64,000 nucleotides of DNA from Pseudomonadota bacterium (GTDB taxonomy: Bacteria > Pseudomonadota > Alphaproteobacteria > Rhizobiales > Rhizobiaceae): assembly GCA_023399465.1 (NCBI GenBank), contig JAEWPB010000038.1:1-64000 (forward strand), read 5' to 3'. Shown here piece by piece: positions 43,151-53,751 of this stretch. Position 1 is the first letter of the stretch. Each line of letters begins with the position of its first letter. The notes below the pieces were generated by a model. The model did not search any database and was not told where the DNA came from. It saw only the letters and a program-made list of their open reading frames with translations. The position numbers and the translations under genes are program-made.

Positions 43151-46100
43151 AATGAACCTGCATCCGCTGCCGGTTTCCGACGAACCCGCCGAATGGATCG
43201 GCTGGACGACGATGCAGCAGTCGCTTGCCTCGGATCCGGCGCGCTCGGCCTGGGTTTCGGCCAATGCCGGCTCCGGCAAGACCCACGTACTCACCCAGCG
43301 GGTGATCCGGCTGCTGCTGGCCGGCGCCCGGCCCTCGTCGATCCTTTGCCTGACCTATACCAAGGCCGCCGCCTCGGAAATGTCAAACCGCGTGTTCGAA
43401 AAGCTTGCCGAGTGGGCGACGCTGCCTGACGAGGCCCTGAGCAAGAAGATCAACGAGATCGAGGGCAAGCAGCCGGACGCGCTGAAGCTTGCCGAGGCGC
43501 GGCGGCTGTTCGCGCGGGCGCTGGAAACGCCCGGCGGCCTGAAGATCCAGACGATCCACGCCTTCTGCGAAGCGGTGCTACATCAGTTTCCCCTGGAAGC
43601 CAATGTCGCCGGCCACTTCTCGGTTCTCGACGATCGCGCCGCCGCCACCCTTCTCGCCGACGCGCGCCGGTCGCTGCTGACTGCAACCACCGCCGAGAAC
43701 GATCCTGAACTCGCGGACGCCTTCGCCCATGTTCTCGACCTTGCCGACGAGTGGGGACTCGAAGGGCTGCTCGGCGATATCGTCGCCAACCGCAACGCGA
43801 TCCGCCGTTTCACCGCCTATGCCGAACGGCGCGGCGGCACCGACTACGTGCTTCGCAACCGCCTCGGCCTGGGTCCGCATGAAACCCTCGCCGATGTCGC
43901 GGCACAATACTGGCCGCTTCCCGGTCTCAACGGTCCGACGCTGGATCTCTACCTTCAGCTGGCCGACAGCAAGGGCGGCACAAAGGTGCTTGAAGTCGCC
44001 TATGGCCTGCGGCTGGCGATGAAGGAAGCAGATCCGGTGCGGCGGGCCGAAATTCTCGAAAAGACCCTGCTGACCGGCTCCGGCAATGCCAAGGCAGACT
44101 CGTCGCTGATCGCCAAGCCGATGTCCAACGCGGCACCTGAACTGCTTGCGGCGGTATCGGCTGCTCGCGACCATGTCGTCGCCTGCCGCGACCGCAGCCG
44201 CATCATCCGGATGTATCAGGCGACCGATGCCGCGCTGACCCTCGCCGAGCGGCTCAACCGCGATTACGAGGAGCTGAAGAAGGCGCGTAGCCAGCTCGAC
44301 TTCGAGGACCTGATCACCCGCACCGCCGATCTCCTGACGCGGGCCGATGTCGGAGCCTGGATTCATTTCAAGCTCGATCAGGGCATCGATCATATCCTCG
44401 TCGACGAGGCCCAGGACACCAGCCCGGTGCAGTGGAAGGTGATCAAGTCGCTGGCGGAGGATTTCTTCTCCGGCGAGAGCGCTCGAGGCATAGGCCGCAC
44501 GCTGTTTGCCGTCGGCGACGAAAAACAGTCGATCTACTCCTTCCAGGGCGCTCGCCCGGAACGCTTCTCCGAGGAAAGCGACGCGACCGAGCGCAAGGTA
44601 AAGATGAGCGGGCAGCTGTTCAGCTCCGTCCGCCTGCCGCTGTCCTTCCGTTCGACCGCCGCCGTCCTCTCCGCCGTCGACCAGGTCTTTTCGCTGGAGG
44701 GCAATGCCCGTGGACTGAGCGCGCGCGCCGAGCCCGTCGTCCATCGCTCGAGCCGCATCGGTCATCCCGGTTCCGTCGATCTCTGGGACATGATCGCGCC
44801 GGATGTGGCGCCTGCCGACGAAGACTGGACGGCGCCTTTCGACGCCACCCCCGAGAGCGCGCCACCGGCCATCCTCGCGCGGCGCATTGCCGATACGCTG
44901 GAACAGCTGATCGGTCGTGAAACCATCGTCGATAAGGGCGTCGAACGGCTGATTGAAGCCGGCGACATCCTCGTGCTGGTGCGCAAGCGCGACAGCTTCG
45001 TCAATGCATTGACGCGGGCCCTGAAGCGGCGCGACAACATTCCAGTCGCAGGTGCCGACCGCCTGCGCCTCACCAGCCACATCGCCATCCAGGACCTGCT
45101 GGCGCTCGGCCGCTTCATGCTGCTGCCGGAAGACGACCTGTCGCTTGCCGCGCTCCTGAAAAGCCCGCTGTTCGATCTTTCCGAAGACCAGATATTCGCG
45201 ATAAGCGCATTGCGCGCCGAGGACCAAAGCGCCTGGACCAGGCTGCAGCAACTGGCGGAAGGCGGCGACGAACAGCTTGCGGCGGCCGTCAAGAGGCTCG
45301 ATGCGTTCTTCGCTTTGTCGCGGCGACTGCCGGTTCACGACTTCTACGCTCATGTGCTTGGCAGCCAGGGCGGGCGGCGGCAGTTCCTTGCCCGTCTCGG
45401 CACCGAGGTCAGCGACATTCTCGATGAATTCCTGACCTTCGCACTGCTGCACGAGACCTCCGGACTGCCCGGCCTGCAATCCTTCATCTCGACGCTGGAA
45501 CTGGAGGCGCCGGTAGTAAAGCGCGAGCAGGACAAGGGCCGCAACGAGGTGCGGATCATGACGGTGCACGCTTCAAAGGGGCTGGAGGCGCCGATCGTTT
45601 TCCTCGTCGATGGCGGCGCCAAGGCCTTCTCGCCGAGCCATCTGCCGAAGCTGCGCCTGCTTGCGGCCGGCGAGGACGAGCCGCGGACGCCGGCATGGGT
45701 TCCGGTCTCCGCACTCGGCAATTCGCTGACCACCGCGGACGCGACTGTTATCTCCAGCCAGGCCGAAGAAGAGTATCGCCGCCTGCTCTATGTCGCGATG
45801 ACCCGCGCCGCCGACCGCCTGATCATCTGCGGCTATCGCGGAAAGCAGCAAAATCCTGACACCTGGCATACGATGATCGCCGAGGCGCTGCGCGCGGAAG
45901 AAGGTTCCGGCAAACCGGCAACGTTCCGCGGGCCGGAAGGCGAATGGTCGGGCATCTCCTGGCGCCAGGCAGAGCCGACGCGGCAGTTCGACCGCAAGCC
46001 TCCCGCCGAACAGGCGAGAGCGCCGGAAGGTCTACCTGCAGATCTCGGCCGCCCGCTGCCGCCGCCCGTGCGCCTGCCGCGCCCGCTCAGCCCCTCCGGC

Positions 46101-46700
46101 GTCGGCACGGTCATCGATGACGATGCCGACGACCTGATCGTCACCTCGCCGCTGTTTGGGGAAAGGAAGAAGGGCGATCGCTCACTCGAGCGCGGCCGCC
46201 TCACCCACAGGATGCTCCAGGTCCTGCCTGATATCGATGCCGGCGAACGGGAGGCCGCCGCACGCCGCTATGCCGAGCGCGCCGCCCGTTTCTGGCCGGC
46301 AGACGAGCGGGAGAGCCTAGTCAGGTCGGTGATGGCGGTGCTCGAACATCCGGAACTGCGGCCGGTATTCAGCGCCCACGGCCAGCCCGAAGTCACGATC
46401 ATGGGGACGCTCACGCTCGGAAGCCAGGATTTTGCCGTCTCCGGGCGCATCGACCGTCTTGCCGTGACCGAAGACCGGGTCGTGCTGCTCGACTACAAGA
46501 CCAACCGCGTGCCGCCGCGACACCGCGCGGGCATCCTGCCTGCCCATCGCACCCAGCTGGCGATCTACCGCGAGATACTGAAACCGCTCTATCCCGGAAA
46601 GCACTTCGACTGCGTCCTCGTCTACACCGAGACGGCGACCCTGTTTGTTCTCGATGAGGATGAACTGGCTACCGCCCTTGCCGACCTCAAGACAAAGTGA
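43143..46700 (+). CDS. addA: Double-strand break repair helicase-nuclease AddA
   Basis: 1185-residue UvrD-like superfamily 1 helicase with a C-terminal nuclease. Walker [14 protein letters not shown] has K46, motif Ia region [11 protein letters not shown], Walker [45 protein letters not shown] and [11 protein letters not shown] follow in order. The nuclease domain ends with [10 protein letters not shown]. With AddB it resects double-strand breaks and loads RecA. The start was set at the ATG overlapping the addB stop; ATG 43152 is possible. This is the main RecBCD-equivalent of the organism. Confidence 0.95.
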   Translation: MNEMNLHPLPVSDEPAEWIGWTTMQQSLASDPARSAWVSANAGSGKTHVLTQRVIRLLLAGARPSSILCLTYTKAAASEMSNRVFEKLAEWATLPDEALSKKINEIEGKQPDALKLAEARRLFARALETPGGLKIQTIHAFCEAVLHQFPLEANVAGHFSVLDDRAAATLLADARRSLLTATTAENDPELADAFAHVLDLADEWGLEGLLGDIVANRNAIRRFTAYAERRGGTDYVLRNRLGLGPHETLADVAAQYWPLPGLNGPTLDLYLQLADSKGGTKVLEVAYGLRLAMKEADPVRRAEILEKTLLTGSGNAKADSSLIAKPMSNAAPELLAAVSAARDHVVACRDRSRIIRMYQATDAALTLAERLNRDYEELKKARSQLDFEDLITRTADLLTRADVGAWIHFKLDQGIDHILVDEAQDTSPVQWKVIKSLAEDFFSGESARGIGRTLFAVGDEKQSIYSFQGARPERFSEESDATERKVKMSGQLFSSVRLPLSFRSTAAVLSAVDQVFSLEGNARGLSARAEPVVHRSSRIGHPGSVDLWDMIAPDVAPADEDWTAPFDATPESAPPAILARRIADTLEQLIGRETIVDKGVERLIEAGDILVLVRKRDSFVNALTRALKRRDNIPVAGADRLRLTSHIAIQDLLALGRFMLLPEDDLSLAALLKSPLFDLSEDQIFAISALRAEDQSAWTRLQQLAEGGDEQLAAAVKRLDAFFALSRRLPVHDFYAHVLGSQGGRRQFLARLGTEVSDILDEFLTFALLHETSGLPGLQSFISTLELEAPVVKREQDKGRNEVRIMTVHASKGLEAPIVFLVDGGAKAFSPSHLPKLRLLAAGEDEPRTPAWVPVSALGNSLTTADATVISSQAEEEYRRLLYVAMTRAADRLIICGYRGKQQNPDTWHTMIAEALRAEEGSGKPATFRGPEGEWSGISWRQAEPTRQFDRKPPAEQARAPEGLPADLGRPLPPPVRLPRPLSPSGVGTVIDDDADDLIVTSPLFGERKKGDRSLERGRLTHRMLQVLPDIDAGEREAAARRYAERAARFWPADERESLVRSVMAVLEHPELRPVFSAHGQPEVTIMGTLTLGSQDFAVSGRIDRLAVTEDRVVLLDYKTNRVPPRHRAGILPAHRTQLAIYREILKPLYPGKHFDCVLVYTETATLFVLDEDELATALADLKTK

Positions 46701-46774
46701 GATACCGGACATTGAAATTCCGGTGCCATCCCCTCACATGTGCACTAACAGCAATCCCTCTCAAGGAGCAGCCA

Positions 46775-47095
46775 ATGGCCACTGTCAAAGTCGACACTTC
46801 CAACTTCAAGTCTGAAGTGCTGGAATCCGCGGAACCCGTCGTTGTGGATTTCTGGGCGGAATGGTGCGGCCCGTGCAAGATGATCGCTCCGAGCCTCGAG
46901 GAACTCTCGATCGAATATGCCGGCAAGGTAAAGGTCGCCAAGGTCAACATCGACGAGAACCCGGAAATCGCGGCGCAGTTCGGCGTTCGCTCGATCCCGA
47001 CGCTCGCCATGTTCAAGGGCGGCGAAGTGGCCGACATCAAGGTCGGCGCGGCACCGAAGACGGCGCTCAGCAGCTGGATTGCCAGCGCCGCCTGA
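46775..47095 (+). CDS. trxA: Thioredoxin
   Basis: 106-residue thioredoxin 1 with the active site WCGPC (C31, C34) and the cis-proline segment [11 protein letters not shown]. It keeps cytosolic dithiols reduced and donates electrons to ribonucleotide reductase and other enzymes. AAGGAG lies 8 bases before the ATG. The 74-base gap after addA probably holds its own promoter. It converges on folC with a hairpin between. Confidence 0.97.
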   Translation: MATVKVDTSNFKSEVLESAEPVVVDFWAEWCGPCKMIAPSLEELSIEYAGKVKVAKVNIDENPEIAAQFGVRSIPTLAMFKGGEVADIKVGAAPKTALSSWIASAA

Positions 47096-47122
47096 TCGCC
47101 TGCGAATTTTGAGATGTTTTTT

Positions 47123-47145
47123 GAAGCCCGGCTCGTCCGGGCTTC
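47123..47145. terminator. Hairpin between convergent trxA and folC
   Basis: GAAGCCCGG and CCGGGCTTC form a perfect 9-bp stem with a 5-base loop between the two stops. A T-run precedes it on the plus strand and only ATTCATTT follows, so terminator strength is uncertain. Confidence 0.5.
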
Positions 47146-47147
47146 AT

Positions 47148-48491
47148 TCATTTGGGAGGCGTGGCGTTGTCGGCGAGAACATCGCCGACCAGATAGAGCG
47201 ATCCACCGATCAGGATGCGCGGCGCCGGCTCGCCCGGCTCCATGAGATCGGCGATGAACTGCAACGCCTCGGCGACCGAGGACAAGGGCCGCGCTTCCAG
47301 CCCGGCTTCCTGCGCGGAGACTGCGAGTGCGGTCGGATCGATGCCAGCCTCGCTGTGACGGATCGGCACCGTAAAGACCTGCTCGACCAGCCCGGCGAAG
47401 GCATGGAAATAGCCGACCGGCTCCTTGGTGTTGATCATGCCGGCGATCAGGAAGAAGGGGCGCGGCTGCCGCTCCTCGAAACTGGCGATCGTCTCGGCGA
47501 TGACCTCGCCGGCGCCGGGATTGTGGCCACCATCAACCCAGATTTCGGCCCCGGCGGTTGCATCCAGCAACAGCTTGCCTTCTGAAAGGCGCTGCATCCG
47601 TCCCGGCCACTCGACCGAGACCATGGCCTTCTCGACCATTTCCTCGGTGACCGTGAAGCCGGCGGCGCGAACCGCGCGAATGGCCGCGGCGGCGTTGGCG
47701 AATTGATGTCGGCCGGGAAGCCGCGGCAACGGCAGATCCATCAATCCGAACTCGTCCTGATAGATCAGGCGTCCGAATTCCTCATGCGCCTGGAAATCCT
47801 GGCCGTAAACCGCTGTCGGGCAACGCAGGCGCTCGGCGATCGCCATCAGCACCTCGAGCGCGGCATCGTATTGCTGGTGACCGATTACAACAGGGCAGCC
47901 CGGCTTCATGATGCCGGCCTTTTCGGCCGCGATCAGCTCGACGCGATCGCCAAGATAGGCCTGGTGGTCGAGCGAAATCGGCATGACGACCGAGACTGCC
48001 GGGTCCGAGATGACGTTGGTGGCATCGAAACGGCCACCGAGACCGACCTCGATAATTGCGGCATCCGCAGGTGCTTCTGAAAAGAGCAGGAAGGTGACCG
48101 CCGTCAAGATCTCGAAGACGGTGATCTTCTGGCCAGCGTTGGCGGCTGCGACCCGTCGTACGGCATCGGCCAGAACCGCATCATCGACCAGTTGCCCCAG
48201 TCCCCCCTTCACACCGATACGGTAACGCTCGTGCCAATTGACGAGATGGGGCGAGGTATGGACGTGGACGGCAAGGCCGGCTGCTTCGAGCAGTGCCCGG
48301 CAAAAGGCCGTTACCGACCCCTTGCCGTTGGTGCCCGCCACGTGAATGACGGGCGGCAGCTTGTTTTGCGGATTGCCGAGCAAGTCGAGCAGCCGCGTGA
48401 TTCGTTCGAGCGACAGGTCGAAGCCTTTCGGATGCAATCCGAGAAGCTTTTCGATCTCGTGCCCGGCCTCGCTCAATGCTGCTTCGCTCAT
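47148..48491 (-). CDS. folC: Folylpolyglutamate synthase / dihydrofolate synthase
   Basis: Mur-ligase-type enzyme of 447 residues that adds glutamate to dihydropteroate and folates. The ATP loop HVAGTNGKGSVTAF is at 50-63, the HTSPHLVNWHERYRI block follows, and EVGLGGRFDATNVI and GHQQYDAAL-like regions are present. The carbamylated-lysine and C-terminal DGGHNPGA segments fit. It lies 40 bases downstream of accD on the same strand, as the last gene of the trpFBA-accD-folC group. Confidence 0.96.
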   Translation of the reverse strand: MSEAALSEAGHEIEKLLGLHPKGFDLSLERITRLLDLLGNPQNKLPPVIHVAGTNGKGSVTAFCRALLEAAGLAVHVHTSPHLVNWHERYRIGVKGGLGQLVDDAVLADAVRRVAAANAGQKITVFEILTAVTFLLFSEAPADAAIIEVGLGGRFDATNVISDPAVSVVMPISLDHQAYLGDRVELIAAEKAGIMKPGCPVVIGHQQYDAALEVLMAIAERLRCPTAVYGQDFQAHEEFGRLIYQDEFGLMDLPLPRLPGRHQFANAAAAIRAVRAAGFTVTEEMVEKAMVSVEWPGRMQRLSEGKLLLDATAGAEIWVDGGHNPGAGEVIAETIASFEERQPRPFFLIAGMINTKEPVGYFHAFAGLVEQVFTVPIRHSEAGIDPTALAVSAQEAGLEARPLSSVAEALQFIADLMEPGEPAPRILIGGSLYLVGDVLADNATPPK

Positions 48492-48531
48492 AGCTCTTAG
48501 GCTCTCTTCAGACAGTCCGATAATCTTGCGC

Positions 48532-49428
48532 TCAGGCCGCAGCCGAAGCGTCGAGACCGTTTCCGGACTGCGATCCGGCCGGCTTCTTCAGCAAGATCTT
48601 GAGAAGACGGGCCAGCGTGTCCGGAATGTCGTGGCGTTTCACCACCATGTCGACCATGCCGTGCTCGAGCAGGTATTCCGAGGTCTGGAAGCCCTCGGGC
48701 AGCTTCTCGCGGATCGTCTGCTCGATGACGCGCTTGCCGGCAAAGCAGATCTCCGCACCCGGTTCGGCAAGATGGATATCGCCGAGCATCGCATAGGACG
48801 CGGTGACGCCGCCGGTGGTCGGATTGGTGAGCACGACGATATAGGGAAGACCGGCTTCCTTCAGCATGTCGACGGCAACAGTGGTGCGCGGCAGCTGCAT
48901 CAGCGACAGGATACCTTCCTGCATGCGCGCGCCGCCCGAGGCCGGGAACATCACCAGCGGGCACTTTTCCGAAATGGCGCGTTCGAATGCCTTGACGATC
49001 GCCTCGCCGGCAGCCAGGCCTAGTGAACCACCCATGAAATTGAATTCGTGAACGACGGCCACGAGCTTCAGGCCCTTCACCTTGCCGATGCCGGATACGA
49101 TGGTATCTTCCTGGTCGGTCTTGATGCGGCTGTCCTTCAGGCGGTCGACATACTTCTTCGAGTCACGGAACTTGAGCGGGTCCTGGGGAACCTTCGGCTG
49201 CGGCAGCGCCTCGTATTCGCCGCCATCGAAAAGATCCTTCAGACGGGCCTTCGCCGGCATCTTCATGTGATAGCCGGAAGCCGGGATGACCCACTTGTTT
49301 TCCTCGAGGTCGGTGTGAAACACCATCTCGCCCGTTTCCGGGCACTTGATCCACAGGTTGTCCGGCACTTCGCGCCGGCCCAGCATCGAGTTGATCCGCG
49401 GCCGGACGTAATTGGTGATCCAGTTCAA
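48532..49428 (-). CDS. accD: Acetyl-CoA carboxylase carboxyltransferase subunit beta
   Basis: 298-residue beta subunit of the carboxyltransferase that makes malonyl-CoA for fatty acid synthesis. The crotonase-fold core [23 protein letters not shown] and [17 protein letters not shown] is intact. The start is a TTG at 49428 ([10 protein letters not shown]), with AGGAG 8 bases upstream, rather than the ATG 36 bases earlier. The N-terminal zinc ribbon is degenerate: only one cysteine (WIKCPETG) is left of the usual four. It lies downstream of trpA, with a perfect palindrome between. Confidence 0.96.
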   Translation of the reverse strand: MNWITNYVRPRINSMLGRREVPDNLWIKCPETGEMVFHTDLEENKWVIPASGYHMKMPAKARLKDLFDGGEYEALPQPKVPQDPLKFRDSKKYVDRLKDSRIKTDQEDTIVSGIGKVKGLKLVAVVHEFNFMGGSLGLAAGEAIVKAFERAISEKCPLVMFPASGGARMQEGILSLMQLPRTTVAVDMLKEAGLPYIVVLTNPTTGGVTASYAMLGDIHLAEPGAEICFAGKRVIEQTIREKLPEGFQTSEYLLEHGMVDMVVKRHDIPDTLARLLKILLKKPAGSQSGNGLDASAAA

Positions 49429-49450
49429 TTCAAAAACTCCTGATTGCCCG

Positions 49451-49476
49451 AGGGCCTGTTCCATGGAACAGGCCCT
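49451..49476. repeat. 26-bp perfect palindrome between trpA and accD
   Basis: AGGGCCTGTTCCA and its exact complement TGGAACAGGCCCT abut with no spacer, forming a 26-bp palindrome 12 bases after the trpA stop and 22 bases before the accD start. No T-run follows on either strand, so it is probably an mRNA stem (processing or stability) or a protein site rather than a terminator. Confidence 0.7.
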
Positions 49477-49487
49477 TATGTGGGAAC

Positions 49488-50327
49488 TTATTCGGCAGCG
49501 ACAAGGCGCGCCTGACGCACACCCGTTGCCAGCCCGCGCACCAGCGTCGCTACCGACGTGGCGGTGTCAGCCGTTGCCTTGCCGTCCTTGGTCAGGCTGC
49601 CGGCAATCTGGTTGACGATTGCGGTGCCGACCACGACGCCGTCGGCGGCTGCACCGATGAGCCGGGCATGCTCGGCCGTCTTGACGCCGAAACCGACGCA
49701 GATCGGAAGGGCCGTGTGGCCCTTGATCCGCTCGACGGCACCGGAGACCAGCGACGGATCCGGCAGGGCCGAACCAGTAATCCCGTTCATCGAAACGTAA
49801 TAGACGAAGCCGGAGGTATTCTTCAACACCGTCGGCAGACGCTTGTCATCCGTGGTCGGTGTCGCCAGCCGGATGAAGTTGATACCCTTGGCAAGCGCCG
49901 GAATGCAGAGTTCGTCGTCCATTTCCGGCGGCAGGTCGACGACGATCAGGCCGTCGATGCCGGCAGCAAGCGCATCATCGAGGAAACGATCGACGCCGTA
50001 GACGTAGATCGGGTTGTAATAGCCCATCAGCACGATCGGCGTGTCGTTGTCGGTCTCGCGGAAAAGGCGCGCCATATCGAGCGTGCGCTTCAGCGAGATG
50101 CCGGCCTTGAGCGCGCGCTGGCCGGCCAACTGGATCGCCGGGCCATCGGCCATCGGGTCGGAAAATGCCATGCCGAGTTCGATCACATCGGCGCCGGCTT
50201 CCGGCAGCGCCTTCATGATCGAAAGCGAGGTGTCGAAATCGGGATCGCCGCCCATGAAATAGGTGACGAGAGCCGGACGGTTCTCGGCCTTCAGATCGGC
50301 AAAACGTTTATCCATGCGTGCAGTCAT
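49488..50327 (-). CDS. trpA: Tryptophan synthase alpha subunit
   Basis: 279-residue alpha subunit, cleaving indole-glycerol phosphate and passing indole to TrpB. Catalytic E50 and D61 are seen in [17 protein letters not shown], and the phosphate loop [11 protein letters not shown] near the end is conserved. It lies 5 bases downstream of trpB. Like most Rhizobiales, trpFBA are together here while trpE(G), trpD and trpC are elsewhere. Confidence 0.97.
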   Translation of the reverse strand: MTARMDKRFADLKAENRPALVTYFMGGDPDFDTSLSIMKALPEAGADVIELGMAFSDPMADGPAIQLAGQRALKAGISLKRTLDMARLFRETDNDTPIVLMGYYNPIYVYGVDRFLDDALAAGIDGLIVVDLPPEMDDELCIPALAKGINFIRLATPTTDDKRLPTVLKNTSGFVYYVSMNGITGSALPDPSLVSGAVERIKGHTALPICVGFGVKTAEHARLIGAAADGVVVGTAIVNQIAGSLTKDGKATADTATSVATLVRGLATGVRQARLVAAE

Positions 50328-50332
50328 GACGA

Positions 50333-51553
50333 TTACAGCCCCATACCCAGGATCTTGCCGACGGTGAAAATGTCCTTGTCGCCGCGACCGGACAGATTCA
50401 TCAGGATGATCTCGTCCTTGCCCATCTTCGGTGCGCGCTTGATGACCTCGGCCACCGCATGCGACGGCTCGAGCGCCGGAATGATGCCTTCGAGACGGGT
50501 CAGGGTCTGGAAGGCCTCGAGCGCTTCATGGTCCATGATCGGCACATACTCGACGCGACCGATGTCATGCAGCCACGAATGCTCCGGACCGATGCCAGGG
50601 TAGTCGAGGCCGGCGGAAATCGAATGGCCTTCCTTGATCTGGCCGTCACCATCCTGCAGCAGGAAGGTGCGGTTGCCATGCAGCACGCCCGGCGAACCGG
50701 CGGTGATCGAGGCGCAGTGCTCGTCGCCCTCGAGCCCCTTGCCACCGGCTTCGACGCCGACGATCTTGACGCTCTCGTCATCGAGGAAGGGATGGAAAAT
50801 GCCGATGGCGTTCGACCCGCCGCCGACAGCCGCGACGACGAGATCCGGAAGGCGACCTTCCGCCGCCATCATCTGCTCGCGTGCTTCCTGACCGATCACC
50901 GACTGGAAGTCGCGCACCAGCTCCGGATAGGGATGCGGGCCGGCCGCCGTGCCAATGAGGTAGTACGTATCGTCGACATTGGTGACCCAGTCGCGCAGCG
51001 CCTCGTTCATGGCGTCCTTAAGCGTACCGTGACCCGCGGTGACCGGAACGACCTCGGCCCCGAGCAGCTTCATGCGGAACACGTTCGGCGCCTGGCGCTC
51101 GACGTCGGTTGCACCCATGTAGACCACGCAGGGCAAACCGAAGCGTGCAGCGACCGTTGCAGTCGCGACACCGTGCTGGCCGGCACCGGTCTCGGCGATG
51201 ATGCGGGTCTTGCCCATGCGCTTGGCCAGCAGGATCTGGCCGATGCAGTTGTTGATCTTGTGGGAGCCGGTGTGATTGAGCTCTTCGCGCTTGAAATAGA
51301 TCTTGGCGCCGCCGAGGGCTTCCGTCAGGCGTTCGGCGAAATAGAGCGGGCTCGGCCGGCCGATGTAGTGGGCGCCAAGATGCTCGAGTTCCGCCTTGAA
51401 GGCCGGGTCGTTCTTCGCCCTGTTCCACTCGTCCTGAAGATCGAGGATCAGAGGCATCAACGTTTCGGCAACGAAACGGCCACCGAAAATACCGAAGCGC
51501 CCGTCCTCATCGGGACCGGCGCGGAACGAATTTAGCTTGGACGTCTGGTTCAC
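50333..51553 (-). CDS. trpB: Tryptophan synthase beta subunit
   Basis: 406-residue PLP enzyme that joins indole and serine to form tryptophan. The PLP lysine is K99 in [10 protein letters not shown], the phosphate-binding glycine loop is VGGGSNAIG, and the ETGAGQHG indole-site motif is present. It starts 4 bases after the trpF stop and ends 5 bases before trpA, so the three are one transcript. Confidence 0.98.
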   Translation of the reverse strand: MNQTSKLNSFRAGPDEDGRFGIFGGRFVAETLMPLILDLQDEWNRAKNDPAFKAELEHLGAHYIGRPSPLYFAERLTEALGGAKIYFKREELNHTGSHKINNCIGQILLAKRMGKTRIIAETGAGQHGVATATVAARFGLPCVVYMGATDVERQAPNVFRMKLLGAEVVPVTAGHGTLKDAMNEALRDWVTNVDDTYYLIGTAAGPHPYPELVRDFQSVIGQEAREQMMAAEGRLPDLVVAAVGGGSNAIGIFHPFLDDESVKIVGVEAGGKGLEGDEHCASITAGSPGVLHGNRTFLLQDGDGQIKEGHSISAGLDYPGIGPEHSWLHDIGRVEYVPIMDHEALEAFQTLTRLEGIIPALEPSHAVAEVIKRAPKMGKDEIILMNLSGRGDKDIFTVGKILGMGL

Positions 51554-51557
51554 TTAA

Positions 51558-52226
51558 TCAGCTCCCTGCGGCAGTCTTCGGTGACCCCGCACCTGCGACC
51601 GCATCGAAAAACGCGTCTATCAATGTCAGATCCTTTACCCCCGGAGCGCTTTCGACGCCCGACGACACATCGATGCCAGGCGCCTTTGTGATCGCGAGAG
51701 CTTGGGCAATATTATCCTTGTTCAGCCCTCCGGAAAGCATGTAATCGACGCCGCCGTCAAGCGTGTCCATGATGCTCCAGTCGAAGGAGACGCCGTTGCC
51801 ACCGGGCAGATCCGATCCTGCCGGCGGCTTGGCATCGAAGAGGAAACGGTCGACGATACCGACATAGGGATCGATCTTCTTCAGGTCCTCGGCCTCGCGC
51901 ACTGCAAACGCCTTCATGACGGGAAGGCCGTAGACAGCCTTTATGGTCAAAACGCGGTCCGGGCTTTCGCTCCCGTGTAGCTGGAGGATGTCGGGCCGGA
52001 GCAGATCGACGATCTCGTCGAGTTCGTCATTGTCGGCATTGACGGTGACCGCGACGATCTTGACCTGACCGCGCACCGCGTCGGCGAGCTTGCCGGCTAT
52101 GTCGGGTTCCACATTTCGCGGGCTCTTGCCAAAGAAGATGAAGCCGATGTGGCTGGCGCCGCGCCTGACGGCACGTTCGATCGCCTCCGGCGTCTTCAAT
52201 CCGCAAATCTTGATATCCGGTTTCAT
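51558..52226 (-). CDS. trpF: Phosphoribosylanthranilate isomerase
   Basis: 222-residue barrel enzyme for the third step of the tryptophan branch. The general base C8 is in DIKICGLKT and the general acid aspartate in VDRFLFDAK; LSGGLNKDNI is the phosphate-binding loop. It leads the trpFBA group and follows a YgjP-like protease gene by 76 bases on the same strand. Confidence 0.96.
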   Translation of the reverse strand: MKPDIKICGLKTPEAIERAVRRGASHIGFIFFGKSPRNVEPDIAGKLADAVRGQVKIVAVTVNADNDELDEIVDLLRPDILQLHGSESPDRVLTIKAVYGLPVMKAFAVREAEDLKKIDPYVGIVDRFLFDAKPPAGSDLPGGNGVSFDWSIMDTLDGGVDYMLSGGLNKDNIAQALAITKAPGIDVSSGVESAPGVKDLTLIDAFFDAVAGAGSPKTAAGS

Positions 52227-52302
52227 AGCAGCGAAGTCGCACGAAACGGCCGAAGAGTCGAGCGATTTCCACTGCGGTGGAGCGATTGTCCGGGGAACCG
52301 CG

Positions 52303-53061
52303 TCAGTCGAAATCGATGGCGTGCAGCATGGTCCCGTGGCGCTTCAGCCAGGCCTTGGCCTCGTCCATTTTCGGGCAAAGCCGTTCGCACAACGCCCAGA
52401 ACCGCGGTCCGTGGTTCATTTCCCTGAGATGAGCGACTTCATGCGCGGCGAGGTAGTCGATCACCGAAGGCGGCGCCATGACGATGCGCCAGGAAAAGCT
52501 CAGATTGCCCTCTGCCGAACACGAGCCCCAGCGCGAGCGGGTATCCTTCATGCTGATCGAGCGGACCGGCCGGCCGACAGCCGCGGCGTGCCCGGCTACC
52601 AGCGCCTCGAGGTCGCGGCGCGCCTCCTTCTTGAGGAAATCGGCAATGCGGCGCCCCATATGTTCCTCGAGACCGCTGACCCGCAGCACCGGCTGGCCGT
52701 CGATGACGGCCGCTTCGGTCACGCCGCGCAGCTTGCCGGTATGGACGATGCGGTGACCGACCCCGCGCAACGGTATCTCGCTGCCATGCGTTACGGCGGT
52801 GTCATCGTTCGAAAAGCGGGCAAGCTTGCTTTCAAGCCAGCCGTGATGACGATCGAGGAAAGCGGCAACCTCGCGCTCGGCCAGACCTTTTGGAACGGTC
52901 AGCCGCAACGCCCGGCCGCCGGGCTCGATGCGCAAGGTGATACGGGTCGCGCGGGGATTGGCACGGATGGTCAACGGCATCGACCGACCGGCAACATCAA
53001 GCACGCGCTCGACCGATGCCGGCGCGGAAACCTTGCGCAACTTCTTCAGAAGCGGAAACAT
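52303..53061 (-). CDS. YgjP-like M48-family metallopeptidase (DUF45)
   Basis: 252-residue protein of the YgjP/SprT-related group. The zinc motif is H207-E-V-A-H211, with a possible third ligand H217 in MNHGPRFW, and the family's SRWGSCS motif lies at 176-182. The N-terminal half is a beta-rich domain. No signal peptide or membrane helix is present, so it is cytoplasmic. Natural substrates are unknown. It is preceded by a terminator-like gap and lies upstream of trpF. Confidence 0.88.
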   Translation of the reverse strand: MFPLLKKLRKVSAPASVERVLDVAGRSMPLTIRANPRATRITLRIEPGGRALRLTVPKGLAEREVAAFLDRHHGWLESKLARFSNDDTAVTHGSEIPLRGVGHRIVHTGKLRGVTEAAVIDGQPVLRVSGLEEHMGRRIADFLKKEARRDLEALVAGHAAAVGRPVRSISMKDTRSRWGSCSAEGNLSFSWRIVMAPPSVIDYLAAHEVAHLREMNHGPRFWALCERLCPKMDEAKAWLKRHGTMLHAIDFD

Positions 53062-53099
53062 GCGCCAGCCATAACCGATTCGACCCGGGTGATGACAAG

Positions 53100-53126
53100 C
53101 AAAAACCGGTGCCCTGAGACACCGGC
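53100..53126 (-). terminator. Intrinsic terminator after the DUF2852 gene
   Basis: On the minus strand GCCGGTG pairs with CACCGG across an 8-base loop and is followed by TTTTTG, about 30 bases beyond the DUF2852 stop. Confidence 0.7.
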
Positions 53127-53156
53127 TTCCACTCCGTCCGAATTACTGTGGCATTT

Positions 53157-53591
53157 TCATCCCGTCACGGTCTCTGACGAGCCATTGTCATCCTTGCGCG
53201 GCGTGTTGGCACGATCGCGCATGAAACGGTCGAATTCTTCCTGGTCCTTGGCGCGGCGAAGCTCGCGAACGTAGGTGTCGAAATCGGAGCGCATCTCGTC
53301 GAGTTTGCGGCGCTCTTCATCGAGGCGTTCCAGCTCGGCCTTGCGCCAGTCGTCGAAAGCAACGTTGCCGGAGGCATAGTAACCACGGTAGCGGTCGCGC
53401 TTGCCGCGGCAACCGGCAAAGAGGCCGTCGGCGGTCTGGTTCGCATCGCGCTTGAAATTTCTGAGGCGTTCACCGAACAGGATGTAGGCAAGCATGGCCA
53501 GGCCGAGGGGCCAGAAGACCACGAAGCCGATCACCATCAGCGCGATGGTGGCAGGCGTCCAATCCGGACGAAGCAATGCTGACTGGTTCAT
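53157..53591 (-). CDS. DUF2852 family membrane protein
   Basis: 144-residue protein of the DUF2852 family, found in alphaproteobacteria. One strong transmembrane helix lies at about 15-35 (IALMVIGFVVFWPLGLAMLAYILFG); the rest is charged and helical (DDWRKAELERLDEERRKLDEMRSDFDTYVRELRRAKDQ), likely a cytoplasmic coiled coil. The ATG at 53591 was chosen over 53609 because AGGA lies about 9 bases upstream. Function unknown. Confidence 0.8.
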   Translation of the reverse strand: MNQSALLRPDWTPATIALMVIGFVVFWPLGLAMLAYILFGERLRNFKRDANQTADGLFAGCRGKRDRYRGYYASGNVAFDDWRKAELERLDEERRKLDEMRSDFDTYVRELRRAKDQEEFDRFMRDRANTPRKDDNGSSETVTG

Positions 53592-53751
53592 CGTGAGGGT
53601 TCCTCGCATTCACGGAAACCGGCTTCATGCCGACCCCGGTGAATCCGATGTGGTTAAGCGCGGACCACCCTTCAAGACGGTTGTCCCGCAAATCGCGGAA
53701 CCCGTTGATTCCCCGCCGCTAATTCAGACGGTTGTGAATTTCGTTGGCGAA

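Noticed and set aside
40580..43294. 904-codon open frame antisense to addB
   Set aside because: Shadow frame with arginine/glycine-rich, low-complexity translation and no start signal.
43578..45569. 663-codon open frame antisense to addA
   Set aside because: Opposite-strand shadow of the addA codon bias, without any domain.
48338..48350. GCCACGTGAATGA in folC as a parS-like site
   Set aside because: It lacks the TTTC half and lies inside coding sequence; likely chance.
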